A stretch of 64,000 bases of DNA from Variovorax boronicumulans (GTDB lineage Bacteria; Pseudomonadota; Gammaproteobacteria; Burkholderiales; Burkholderiaceae_C), in the NCBI RefSeq assembly GCF_007677875.1, contig NZ_VEDO01000001.1, positions 248,001 through 312,000 on the forward strand. The letters are read 5' to 3'. Under the pieces are notes generated by a model. The model saw nothing but the letters and a program-made list of their open reading frames with translations. It did not search any database and was not told the DNA's origin. Position numbers and translations under genes: made by a program. Every line of letters starts with the position of its first letter. Positions within the stretch are counted from its first letter, which is position 1. Of this stretch, positions 1 to 7,802 are shown one piece after another.

Positions 1-449
1 AGCATCTGCTGCTCGCCGCCGCTCATGCGGCCGCCCGGGCGGTTGGGCATTTCGCCCAGGTTGGGAAAAAGCTTGAACAGTTTCTCGGGCGTCCACAGCG
101 GCGCGTCCGTGCCGTCGGCCCAGCGGCGCGCAGGTTGCCGGCCGACCTCCAGGTTTTCCATCACCGTGAGGTCGGTGAACACGCGCCGGTCTTCGGGCAC
201 GAAGCCCAGGCCCAGACGCGACGCATGGTGCGGCTCGGTGCGCGAAATGTCGTGGTCCAGGAAGCGGATGCTGCCGGCGCGCTTGGCCAGCATGCCCATG
301 ATGGCCTTGAGCGTGGTGGACTTGCCGGCCCCGTTGCGGCCCATCAGCGCCACGACCTCGCCGCGGCGCACCGACAGGTCCACGTCGTACAGGATCTGGG
401 CGGCACCGTACCAGGCGCGCAGGGCCTTCGTTTCGAGCAGAGTCGTCAT
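1..449 (-). CDS. livF: Branched-chain amino acid-type ABC transporter ATPase LivF (C-terminus cut by window edge)
   Basis: ATPase subunit of a LivFGHMK-type (HAAT) importer that drives solute uptake across the inner membrane. The visible first ~149 residues carry Walker A (GRNGAGKS, residues 37-44), the LivF-typical PEDRRVF stretch and the start of the ABC signature (MSGGEQQ, near 142-148). Walker B lies outside the window. The start ATG overlaps the livG stop by four bases (ATGA), so the two are translationally coupled. It is the last visible gene of the minus-strand unit that begins with the 6-hydroxynicotinate-reductase-like gene. By family it could carry amino acids or aromatic acids; here the neighbours argue for an N-heterocyclic acid (inference). 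Confidence 0.93.
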   Translation of the reverse strand, partial: MTTLLETKALRAWYGAAQILYDVDLSVRRGEVVALMGRNGAGKSTTLKAIMGMLAKRAGSIRFLDHDISRTEPHHASRLGLGFVPEDRRVFTDLTVMENLEVGRQPARRWADGTDAPLWTPEKLFKLFPNLGEMPNRPGGRMSGGEQQM

Positions 450-1222
450 GCGTGGGCCATTTCCTTTTCGAAGGTCTTGCCGCTGCCGAAGTAGACCTCC
501 TGCACCTTGGGATGGTCGCGGATCTCCAGCGGCTTGCCCTGGGCGATCAGCCGGCCGCGGGCCAGCACGATCATGCGGTCGGCATAGGCGAACACCACGT
601 CCATGCTGTGCTCGGTGAACAGCACGGCCATGCCGCGGTCGACCACGAGCTGCTTGGTCAGGGCCATGAGTTCGTTGCGCTCCTTGGGCGCCATGCCGGC
701 CGTGGGCTCGTCCATGAGCAGCAGCTTGGGGTCGTTGGCCATCGCGATGGCGAGTTCCACGCGCTTGACGTCGCCGTAGGCCAGTTCGCTGCACGGCCGG
801 TCGGCCTGCGCGCGCATGCCCACCTGCTCCAGCAGCGCGAGCGCATCCGCGCGCCGGTGGTCGGCCGCGCGGCGCCACATCGCGAACAGCTTGCCGTCGT
901 GCGAGAGCAGCGCCATCTGCACGTTCTCCACCACGGTCAGCGAGGCGAAGGTCTCGGCGATCTGGAAGGTGCGGCCCACGCCCAGGCGCCAGATCGCGCG
1001 CGGCTTCATGCCCACCAGCTCCTGGCCGGCGAGCCGGATCGAGCCCTGGTCGGCGCGCAGCTGGCCGTTGACCATGTTGAAGGTGGTGGTCTTGCCGGCC
1101 CCGTTGGGGCCGATCAGCGCGAGCAGCTCGCCGGTGTGCAGCGTGAAGTCGATGCCGTCCACGGCCTTGACGCCGCCGAAGGACTTGCCTAGGCCCTGGA
1201 CCTGGAGGAGAGGAGCGTTCAT
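446..1222 (-). CDS. livG: Branched-chain amino acid-type ABC transporter ATPase LivG
   Basis: Second ATPase of the Liv importer, 258 aa. Walker A is GPNGAGKT (38-45), the Q-loop glutamine is in RTFQ (87), and Walker B ends in LLLMDEP (168-173) with the following TAGM typical of LivG. The signature is LAYGDVKR (148-155) rather than the canonical LSYGxQR, a variation seen in this subfamily. The ATG overlaps the stop of the fused permease gene by four bases, and its own stop overlaps livF in the same way, giving a tightly coupled permease-livG-livF unit. The family is certain; the transported substrate is not. Confidence 0.95.
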   Translation of the reverse strand: MNAPLLQVQGLGKSFGGVKAVDGIDFTLHTGELLALIGPNGAGKTTTFNMVNGQLRADQGSIRLAGQELVGMKPRAIWRLGVGRTFQIAETFASLTVVENVQMALLSHDGKLFAMWRRAADHRRADALALLEQVGMRAQADRPCSELAYGDVKRVELAIAMANDPKLLLMDEPTAGMAPKERNELMALTKQLVVDRGMAVLFTEHSMDVVFAYADRMIVLARGRLIAQGKPLEIRDHPKVQEVYFGSGKTFEKEMAHA

Positions 1223-3102
1223 GGCTTGGCCCTGCGGTCGAACAGCTGCTTGAGCGAGCCCGCGATGCCCTGCGGGAACAGCAGAACCAGCAACAAGATG
1301 ATGCCGCCGAGCATGGCGCGCCAGTAGTCGGTGTTGCGCGCCACGGTGTCGTGCAGCCATGTGAAGCTGACCGCACCCACCACCGGGCCGGCCAGGGTCT
1401 GGATGCCGCCCAGCAGCACCATGACCAACCCGTCGATGGACTTGGTGACGTTCAGCGACTCGGGCGAGATGCTGCCCTTGGAGAAGGCGTACAGCGCACC
1501 CGCCAGGCCGCCCACGGCGCCGGCCACGACGAAAGCGGCCCACTGCATGCGTTTGACGTCGATGCCGATGGCATCGGCGCGCAGCACCGAGTCGCGCCCC
1601 GCCCGCAGCGCATAGCCGAAGGGCGAGAACAGCACGCGCCGCAGCCACCAGATGCCCAAAGCCACGAGCACCAGCGTGAGCCAGTAGTACATGCGCTTGT
1701 CGGCGAATGCGGCCGAGGGCCACACACCTGTCAGCCCGTTGCTGCCGCCCGTGAAGCTGTCCCACTGGTAGGTGACGGCCCAGGTGATCTGCGCGAAGGC
1801 CAGCGTGAGCATGGCCAGGTAGACGCCCGACAGCCGCACCGCGAACCAGCCGTAGACCACCGCGCCCAGCGCTGCCACGAGCGGCGCCAGCACCAGCGCG
1901 GCCTCCATCGGCAGGCCACCGGCGCGCACGAACAGCGCCGCCGCATAGGCGCCCAGGCCGAAGTAGGCCGCGTGGCCGAAGGAGTGCATGCCCGCCGGCC
2001 CCATGATGAAGTGCAGGCTGGTGGCGAACAGCGCGGCGATCAGCAGGTCGATCAGCAGCACCGTGGTGTAGGAGGACGCATCCGTCAGCAGCGGCACGGC
2101 CGCCAGGGCCAGCGCCAGCACCGCCGCACAGGCGAGGTAGGCGCGGCCGGGCTGGCGCAACGGCTCTTCCGCCATGCCCACGTAGCGGCTCGGCGCCTGC
2201 GGGCGTCCCAGCAGGCCCCAGGGCCGCCAAACAAGCACGGCGGCCATGACCAGGAAATCGACCATCAGCGTGAGCTTGGAAAAGGAGACGCTCACGCCCA
2301 GGATGTCGACCACGCCGAGCCAGATGCACACGGCCTTGAGCTCGGCCACCAGCAGGGCGGCCAGGTAGGCCCCCGGCAGCGAGCCCATGCCGCCCACCAC
2401 GACGACCACGAAGGCGGCGCCAATGGTGTGCAGGTCCATCTCCAGCGTGGCCGGCTCGCGCGGCAACTGCAGGGCGCCGCCCAGCCCGGCCAGCAGCGCG
2501 CCCAGCGCGAACACCGCCGTGAACAGCCAGGCTTGGTTCACGCCGAGCGCGCTGACCATCTCGCGGTCCTGCGTGGCCGCGCGCACCAGCGTGCCGAAGC
2601 GCGTGCGCGTGAGCAGCAGCCAGACCAGTCCCAGCACCACGGGGCCGACGGCGATCAGGAACAGGTCATAGGAAGGGAACTGCCGTCCCAGGATCTCGAC
2701 GGCGCCGCGCAGGCCGGGCGCGCGCGGGCCGAGCAGTTCGTCCGGGCCCCAGATCCACAGTGCGGCGTCCTTGATGACCAGCACCAGCGCGAAAGTGGCG
2801 AGCAGCTGGAACAGCTCGGGCGCTTTGTAGATGCGGCGCAGCAGGACGATCTCGACGATGGCGCCGAGCAGACCCACCGCCAGCGCCGCCAGCACCAGCG
2901 CAGGCCAGAAGCCCAGGCTGCCGCCGAGCCGGTCGACCAGGGTGTAGGCCAGGTAGACGCCCACCATGAAGAACGAGCCGTGCGCGAAGTTCACGATGCG
3001 CGTGACGCCGAAGATCAGCGACAGCCCGGCCGCGACCAGGAACAACGAGGACGCCGCGGCGAGCCCGTTGAGGAGTTGGACGATGAGTCCCGAGAAGCTC
3101 AT
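1219..3102 (-). CDS. Fused LivH-LivM ABC permease
   Basis: One 627-residue polypeptide containing both inner-membrane permease halves of a Liv-type importer. The LivH-like half (about 1-300) has the family's IFGVTRIVNFAHG near its start. The LivM-like half (about 330-620) has FGHAAYFGLGAYAAAL and the cytoplasmic coupling region around AIGIDVKRMQ. In most Liv systems these are two genes of about 300 aa. I chose the ATG at 3102 (MSFSGL), where the LivH homology begins; an in-frame ATG 39 bases upstream would add an unlikely Arg/Ala-rich leader. The stop overlaps livG. A strong hairpin lies just upstream. Confidence 0.93.
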   Translation of the reverse strand: MSFSGLIVQLLNGLAAASSLFLVAAGLSLIFGVTRIVNFAHGSFFMVGVYLAYTLVDRLGGSLGFWPALVLAALAVGLLGAIVEIVLLRRIYKAPELFQLLATFALVLVIKDAALWIWGPDELLGPRAPGLRGAVEILGRQFPSYDLFLIAVGPVVLGLVWLLLTRTRFGTLVRAATQDREMVSALGVNQAWLFTAVFALGALLAGLGGALQLPREPATLEMDLHTIGAAFVVVVVGGMGSLPGAYLAALLVAELKAVCIWLGVVDILGVSVSFSKLTLMVDFLVMAAVLVWRPWGLLGRPQAPSRYVGMAEEPLRQPGRAYLACAAVLALALAAVPLLTDASSYTTVLLIDLLIAALFATSLHFIMGPAGMHSFGHAAYFGLGAYAAALFVRAGGLPMEAALVLAPLVAALGAVVYGWFAVRLSGVYLAMLTLAFAQITWAVTYQWDSFTGGSNGLTGVWPSAAFADKRMYYWLTLVLVALGIWWLRRVLFSPFGYALRAGRDSVLRADAIGIDVKRMQWAAFVVAGAVGGLAGALYAFSKGSISPESLNVTKSIDGLVMVLLGGIQTLAGPVVGAVSFTWLHDTVARNTDYWRAMLGGIILLLVLLFPQGIAGSLKQLFDRRAKP

Positions 3103-3158
3103 GGGAAATTCTCTGCAGGCCGCCGCGGCCGGGCGGCGCATGGGTGCATCGGGGGCAT

Positions 3159-3180
3159 GGGCGCCGGCTCGCCGGCGCCC
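3159..3180 (-). promoter_or_regulatory. Perfect 10-bp stem-loop between binding-protein and permease genes
   Basis: GGGCGCCGGC and GCCGGCGCCC flank a 2-base loop, in the gap between the solute-binding protein stop (3198) and the permease start (3102). No T-run follows on the minus strand, so it is not a standard intrinsic terminator. Intercistronic hairpins after binding-protein genes often stabilise the upstream mRNA or lower expression of the permease; that role is inferred here. Confidence 0.5.
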
Positions 3181-3197
3181 GCCTCAGGGTGGGGCGG

Positions 3198-4406
3198 TCA
3201 GTCCTGCGCGCGCGACTTCTTGATCTCGGCCGCAGGCGGCTGGAAGCGTGCGTCGGCGCCGTCCAGGTAGACGTAGTCGACCATCACGCCCTTGCCGCCG
3301 TCGTTCTTGGTCCGGCCGACGAAGGCGCCCATGGTGGACTGGTGGTCCTCGGCGCGGTAGGTGATCTTGCCGAAGGGGCTGGGCACCTGCAGGCCCTTGA
3401 AGGCGGCGACCAGCTTGTCGGCCTCGGTGCCGCCGGCCTTGGCGATGCCCGCGGCGGCCGAGTGGATCATGCTGTAGCCCACCACCGAGCCCAGGCGCGG
3501 GTAGTCCTTGAACTTGGCCTGGTAGGCCTTGAGGAAGGCATCGTGGTCGGCCGTCTTGACCGAGTACCAGGGGTAGCCCGTCACGATCCAGCCGTCGGGG
3601 GCCTCGTCCTTGAGCGGATCGAGGTATTCGGGCTCGCCGGTCAGCACGGAGACGACGGTGCGGTCCTTGAACAGGCCACGCGTGTTGCCCTCGCGCACGA
3701 ACTTGGTCAGGTCGGCGCCGAACAGCACGTTGAAGATGGCATCGGGCTTGGCATCGGCCAGTGCCTGCACCACGCTGCCGGCATCGACCTTGCCCAGCGG
3801 CGTGGCCTGCTCGGCGACGAACTCCACGTCCGGCTGCGCGGCCTTGAGCAGGTTCTTGAACGCTGCCGTGGCCGACTGGCCGTACTCGTAGTTGGGGTAG
3901 ACGATGGCCCAGCGCTTCTTCTTGAGCTTGACCGCCTCGGGCACCAGCATGGCGGCCTGCATGTAGGTGCCCGGGCGCAGCCGGAAGGTGTACTGGTTGC
4001 CGCCCTGCCAGGTCATCTTGTCGGTCAGCGGTTCGCCGGCCAGGTAGAAGAACTTCTTCTGCTTGGCGAAGTCGGCCAGCGCCATGCCGGTGTTGGACAG
4101 GAAGGCGCCGGCGAGCAGATCGACCTTCTCGCGCGAGACCAGTTCCTCGGCCATGCGCACGGTGTCGCCCGGGCTGCCGTTGTCGTCGCGCGTGATGAGC
4201 TCGATCTTCCTGCCGTTGATGCCGCCCTTGGCGTTGATCTCCTCGACGGCCAGGTCCATGCCCTTCTTGTAGGGCTCCAGGAAGGCGGGCTGGGCCTTGT
4301 AGCTGTTGATCTCGCCGATCTTGATCACGCCCTGGGCATGGGCCGGGACGAGCGAGGCGAGCGCGAGGACCGATGCGGCGCTGAACACATGACGCAGGGA
4401 TTTCAT
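3198..4406 (-). CDS. Periplasmic solute-binding protein of the Liv-type ABC transporter
   Basis: Type I periplasmic binding protein (Peripla_BP_6 / LivK-like), 402 aa. A Sec signal peptide with a hydrophobic core (VLALASLVPAHA) is probably cut after AHA near residue 24. The mature part begins VIKIGEINSYKAQPAF, and contains AVEEINAKGG and the ITRDDNGSPG loop, all typical of the family. The start ATG at 4406 (MKSLRHV) precedes the signal peptide directly; a longer frame to 4574 has no signal character. It lies 49 bases after the AA_synth gene and before the permease. Its position suggests it recognises the substrate of the reductase/enamidase pathway (inference). Confidence 0.93.
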   Translation of the reverse strand: MKSLRHVFSAASVLALASLVPAHAQGVIKIGEINSYKAQPAFLEPYKKGMDLAVEEINAKGGINGRKIELITRDDNGSPGDTVRMAEELVSREKVDLLAGAFLSNTGMALADFAKQKKFFYLAGEPLTDKMTWQGGNQYTFRLRPGTYMQAAMLVPEAVKLKKKRWAIVYPNYEYGQSATAAFKNLLKAAQPDVEFVAEQATPLGKVDAGSVVQALADAKPDAIFNVLFGADLTKFVREGNTRGLFKDRTVVSVLTGEPEYLDPLKDEAPDGWIVTGYPWYSVKTADHDAFLKAYQAKFKDYPRLGSVVGYSMIHSAAAGIAKAGGTEADKLVAAFKGLQVPSPFGKITYRAEDHQSTMGAFVGRTKNDGGKGVMVDYVYLDGADARFQPPAAEIKKSRAQD

Positions 4407-4455
4407 CGAGAGACTCCTAGGAACGATGGAAACATGCTGGTGGGCGACCGGCGGC

Positions 4456-5040
4456 TCAGCGCAGGCCGTCCTTGCCTTCGATCTCGCTGGCCTGCAGGCC
4501 GCCGACGCGCGGCAGCGGCCGGCCGCCGGCGGTGACGGACACGGCCACAACGATCTCGTTGGCACGCGGTGCATCGGGCACGCGCGCCTCGATCGCGTCG
4601 AAATGGCTGCGCACGAAGGCGGCGTCCTTGTGGCCCAGCGGCACGTCGATGGCGCAACCCATGCCGCCCATCTTCTTGGCCGAGGGCACCAGGGCCGCGC
4701 CCTTTTCGACGGCCCGGCGCAGCGGCGCGCCGAGCTTGGGGTGCAGGATGGCGGCCGCGTGCTCCAGCTCGCCGGCCTCGCCGACGATGGCGGCCTTGCC
4801 GTAGCCCTCGGCCTGCGCGGGCGTGATGCCCAGCGCAGCCACGCACTTGTCGCCGAGCAGGCCGCCGAGTTCCTCGCCGATGGCGACCAGCGCGTCGAGG
4901 TTGTCCTCGTAGCGGCCCGCGAAGGGGTTGGCGATCACGGCCATGGCCAGTGCGCGGCGCACCGGTGGCGTGACCGCACGCCCCATTTCGAGGCGGGTCT
5001 CATCGACTTGGACGATCAGTTTGCGGATCTCTGCAGGCAT
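4456..5040 (-). CDS. AA_synth (DUF1185) family protein
   Basis: A 194-residue soluble protein recognised as the Pfam 'amino acid synthesis' family (PF06684, DUF1185). Typical stretches are MAVIANPFAGRY (33-44), the GKAAIVG motif near 80 and PLGHKDAAFVRSHFD (about 133-147). The family name is historical and no reaction is firmly assigned. Members are frequently found beside amidohydrolases and transporters in betaproteobacterial catabolic operons, as here. It sits between the UPF0280 gene (79-base gap) and the binding-protein gene (49-base gap). A role in handling an amide, lactam or ring-opened intermediate is possible but unproven. Confidence 0.85.
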   Translation of the reverse strand: MPAEIRKLIVQVDETRLEMGRAVTPPVRRALAMAVIANPFAGRYEDNLDALVAIGEELGGLLGDKCVAALGITPAQAEGYGKAAIVGEAGELEHAAAILHPKLGAPLRRAVEKGAALVPSAKKMGGMGCAIDVPLGHKDAAFVRSHFDAIEARVPDAPRANEIVVAVSVTAGGRPLPRVGGLQASEIEGKDGLR

Positions 5041-5119
5041 GGCGGCGGTTCAGGTGGCAAAGAGGAGGGCATTGTGCGATCGGCGAGGGCGCTTGCGCTT
5101 AGGTACTTTCATTAAGCAA

Positions 5120-5989
5120 TTACTGCACCAACTGCAGCTCCAGGGCGTTGCCGGTGCTGCGCCAGCGCTCCTGGCAAACCAGCGCAGCATGCCAGATGAG
5201 CCCTTGGGCGCGCAAAGCCTCGGCGCGCGTCAGGCCGGCCTGCAGCGCGCCGTCGACGAGGTCTTGCGGCAGCGCTGGCACATCGACGGTGACGAGGCGC
5301 TCACCGAGATCACTGTCTTCCTTGAGTTCGTTGGCCGGGCGGCGCGTGATGCGCGCGTCGGACACGTTCACGGCATTGGCGATCACGGTGGCGGCGGCGT
5401 CCGCCGCCGCCGCGTCGCGCGCCAGCACGGTCACGCTGTCGGCGATGCCCAGCGAGAAGCTGCGGCCGCGCCAGCCGCTGGTGGCCACGCCCCGCACGGG
5501 CAGATCGGCTGTGAGCGTGAACTGTGCGTCGGTGTGGAGCTTGCTGCTCTGGCCAGGCCGAAAGCGGGCCAGATCGGCCCACAGGCCCACGCGCACCTGC
5601 TGGCCCGCGGTCAGGTGGATGGCGATGTCGCCGCCGTTGTTGACCCAGGCACGCGCGATGCCGGCGCCGGTGTAGTGCGCGAGGATGTCCTGGGCGACGG
5701 CGCCGGCCACGGCCGCCATGGACGTGATGAAGCCGCTGCGGTAAGGCGCGCAGGCCTGCCACATGCTTCGCGCGACGGTGCCGCGCAGCGGGCAGTCGGC
5801 GCCGACCGGTGCGCGCAGCAGCGGCAACTCGGCCACGAGCTCGGCCAGCACCGTGGTGAACCGCTGCCAGGCTGCGTCGTGCGCGGCCTGCACTGCCAGG
5901 GCGTCGCCATCGGCTGCGATGACGAGATCGATGGGGCCGTGCTGGAAATGTTCCCGGCCGTTGGCAAGCAGGCTGCGGCGCGGGCCCAT
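5120..5989 (-). CDS. UPF0280 family protein (ApbE-like fold)
   Basis: A 289-residue protein of the UPF0280 family, which as I recall falls in the ApbE-like structural superfamily (ApbE proteins attach FMN covalently to target proteins). Recognisable stretches are GFITSMAAVAGAVAQDIL, followed by RAWVNNGGDIAIHL (a glycine-rich Asn-Asn-Gly-Gly-Asp motif also important in ApbE) and SFSLGIADSVTVLA. I chose the ATG at 5989; the frame extends to 6103 but that would overlap the upstream gene. It follows the reductase-like gene by only 13 bases, so the two are probably co-translated. Whether it transfers flavin to that reductase is an untested inference. Confidence 0.85.
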   Translation of the reverse strand: MGPRRSLLANGREHFQHGPIDLVIAADGDALAVQAAHDAAWQRFTTVLAELVAELPLLRAPVGADCPLRGTVARSMWQACAPYRSGFITSMAAVAGAVAQDILAHYTGAGIARAWVNNGGDIAIHLTAGQQVRVGLWADLARFRPGQSSKLHTDAQFTLTADLPVRGVATSGWRGRSFSLGIADSVTVLARDAAAADAAATVIANAVNVSDARITRRPANELKEDSDLGERLVTVDVPALPQDLVDGALQAGLTRAEALRAQGLIWHAALVCQERWRSTGNALELQLVQ

Positions 5990-6002
5990 GGCGCTGCCGC
6001 TT

Positions 6003-7583
6003 TCAGCCCAGCAGCGGCGCTTGTCCGATGGGCCAGCCGTTGCCGGCAGCCGGCGCCAGCATGCGCCGCGCGCGCGGCGCGCCGTCGTTGTGCCAGGCGC
6101 CATGGCGCAAGGTGTCGGGCAGTGAACGCACCTGCTCCATGTGGCCGCCCAGGCGTTCGTAGTCGGTCAGCCGCATCGTGAACTCCAGCGGCGCCACGAT
6201 CGCCGGCGTGGGCACGGTGCCGAAGCTGTTGTCGGGCATGCGCATCACATCGACCATGACCGTGATGCCGCCGCCGGGCCAGACATAGCCAGGCGCCCCG
6301 CCCAGCGTGACGTTGACGACCGACTGCTTGATGGCCTGCGTCAGCAGCACCGGGTTCTCGCTGACGCCGGCGCGCAGGCTGCCCCCCGCGCCGCCCAGGA
6401 ACAGCACGGTGGTCAGCGAGGGCTCGCAGTTCTCGCCGATGCGCGCGACCACGCGTGCGACCTCCTCGGGCATGGGCTGAGGCTGCGGCACCAGGTGCTC
6501 GTCGAGCACGTACCAGGCCGCGTGCTCACCGGTCGTGGAAACCATCAGCAGCCGCAGGCCGGGCCAGGCCGTCTCGGCCTCGCATTCCTCGATGATGGAC
6601 AGCGGGTCGGCGATGTCGGTGCCGCCCCAGCCCGTGCCGGGGTTGGCCACCTGGAAATAGCGGCCCGGCGTGGACTTGCGGCCCCGGACCTTGATGCCGG
6701 CCGCGCGCATGCCCAGGCAGCGGCCGGCCTGGTGCTCGGTCAGAACGCCCGTGATGTGGTCGTCCACGACGACGACTTCGTCGCAGATGCCGAAGAACTG
6801 CCGCGCGAAGATGCCCACCGTGGCCGATCCGCAGCCCACGCGCATGCGCTGCTCGCGCACGCCGTTGACGATGGGCGCCTGGCCGGCCTGCACCGTGAGC
6901 TGGGCGCCGCCGTCGATGGTCAACTCCACCGCCTGCTTGTTGCCCAGGGCCTGCATGGCGTCCAGCGTCACGCGGCCTTCCTTCTTGCTGCCGCCCGTGA
7001 GGTGGTGCACGCCGCCCAGCGACAGCATCTGCGAGCCGTACTCCGCCGTCGTCACGTGGCCGATCACCTCGCCCTTGCAACGGACGTTGGCCTGCTCGGG
7101 GCCGAGCCAGCGGTCGGTGTCGATCTTGAGCTTCAGGCTGCAGTAGCTGAAGATGCCCTCGGTCACGACCGTGACCATGTCCACGCCATCGGCCTCGGAG
7201 GCCACGATGAAGGGCGCAGGCTTGTAGTCGGGGTAGGTGGTGGAGGCGCCGATGCCGGTCACGAAGACCTGCGGGGCGGGCGCCAGAGGCGCAGCCTCGT
7301 CGGCGTCGCGCGCCGTGAATGGCACCAGCGGCTGCTCTGCATCCACGGTCCTTTGCAGCAGCACCACGGGGTCCACGCGCACCAGCACGCCGTCCTCGTT
7401 GGCATAGCGGTCGCAGGCGCCGGTGCGGCCGCGGCCGATCTGGCACAGCACGGGGCAGGCGTTGCACTCGACCTTGTCGCTGGCCATGCGCTCGTTGCGC
7501 GGCCTGGCGCGCTCCAGGCCCTGGGGCAGCAAGGCCTCCGGCATGTCGGGAAGGCCGTCGGTCTTGGTGTGCTCGTTCAACAT
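6003..7583 (-). CDS. 6-hydroxynicotinate reductase-like iron-sulfur protein
   Basis: A 526-residue protein of the family annotated as 6-hydroxynicotinate reductase, the ferredoxin-dependent enzyme that reduces 6-hydroxynicotinate to 1,4,5,6-tetrahydro-6-oxonicotinate in nicotinate fermentation. Four cysteines near the N-terminus (C40, C43, C47, C57; C-x2-C-x3-C-x9-C) could hold a [4Fe-4S] cluster. Glycine-rich stretches such as MRVGCGSATVGIF and APGYVWPGGGITVMVDV occur in the second half. It is the first gene of the minus-strand unit. A ferredoxin reductase is transcribed divergently and an enamidase homologue lies 1.7 kb away, which supports the family call. The exact ring substrate is unknown. 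An internal ATG at residue 33 is an alternative start. Confidence 0.8.
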   Translation of the reverse strand: MLNEHTKTDGLPDMPEALLPQGLERARPRNERMASDKVECNACPVLCQIGRGRTGACDRYANEDGVLVRVDPVVLLQRTVDAEQPLVPFTARDADEAAPLAPAPQVFVTGIGASTTYPDYKPAPFIVASEADGVDMVTVVTEGIFSYCSLKLKIDTDRWLGPEQANVRCKGEVIGHVTTAEYGSQMLSLGGVHHLTGGSKKEGRVTLDAMQALGNKQAVELTIDGGAQLTVQAGQAPIVNGVREQRMRVGCGSATVGIFARQFFGICDEVVVVDDHITGVLTEHQAGRCLGMRAAGIKVRGRKSTPGRYFQVANPGTGWGGTDIADPLSIIEECEAETAWPGLRLLMVSTTGEHAAWYVLDEHLVPQPQPMPEEVARVVARIGENCEPSLTTVLFLGGAGGSLRAGVSENPVLLTQAIKQSVVNVTLGGAPGYVWPGGGITVMVDVMRMPDNSFGTVPTPAIVAPLEFTMRLTDYERLGGHMEQVRSLPDTLRHGAWHNDGAPRARRMLAPAAGNGWPIGQAPLLG

Positions 7584-7802
7584 CGTGGGGCTCCGGGTTC
7601 CGCTGCCGCGGCTTGTCGCAGCTCAGCGTTTCATGTAGCATTCACTTAACGTGAGTGCGGCAGATGCTAAACACAATTGCACGGGGCCGCAAGCATGCGC
7701 TCAGGCAATGGCCATGCCGTTCGCATGCCGGAGACACCAGCGGCCGCAGCGGGCTGTGAAAAAATCAGCCGTTTTACCTTTGCATCCAACCGCCCGAACG
7801 TC
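7584..7802. promoter_or_regulatory. Divergent promoter region between the reductase-like gene and fpr, with a short palindrome
   Basis: This 219-base gap separates the two divergent units of the N-heterocycle island and must hold both promoters. It contains the imperfect palindrome CACTTAACGTGAGTG at 7643-7657 (CACT/AGTG arms with TAA-like centre), about 60 bases upstream of the reductase start. That is a plausible site for the TetR-family regulator encoded at 8596. I see no convincing -35/-10 pair by eye. Confidence 0.35.

Noticed and set aside
1351-3270. Plus-strand 639-codon frame opposite the permease and binding-protein genes
   Set aside because: Low-complexity Gln/His/Arg/Ala composition, no start context, and it covers a well-supported Liv operon on the other strand.
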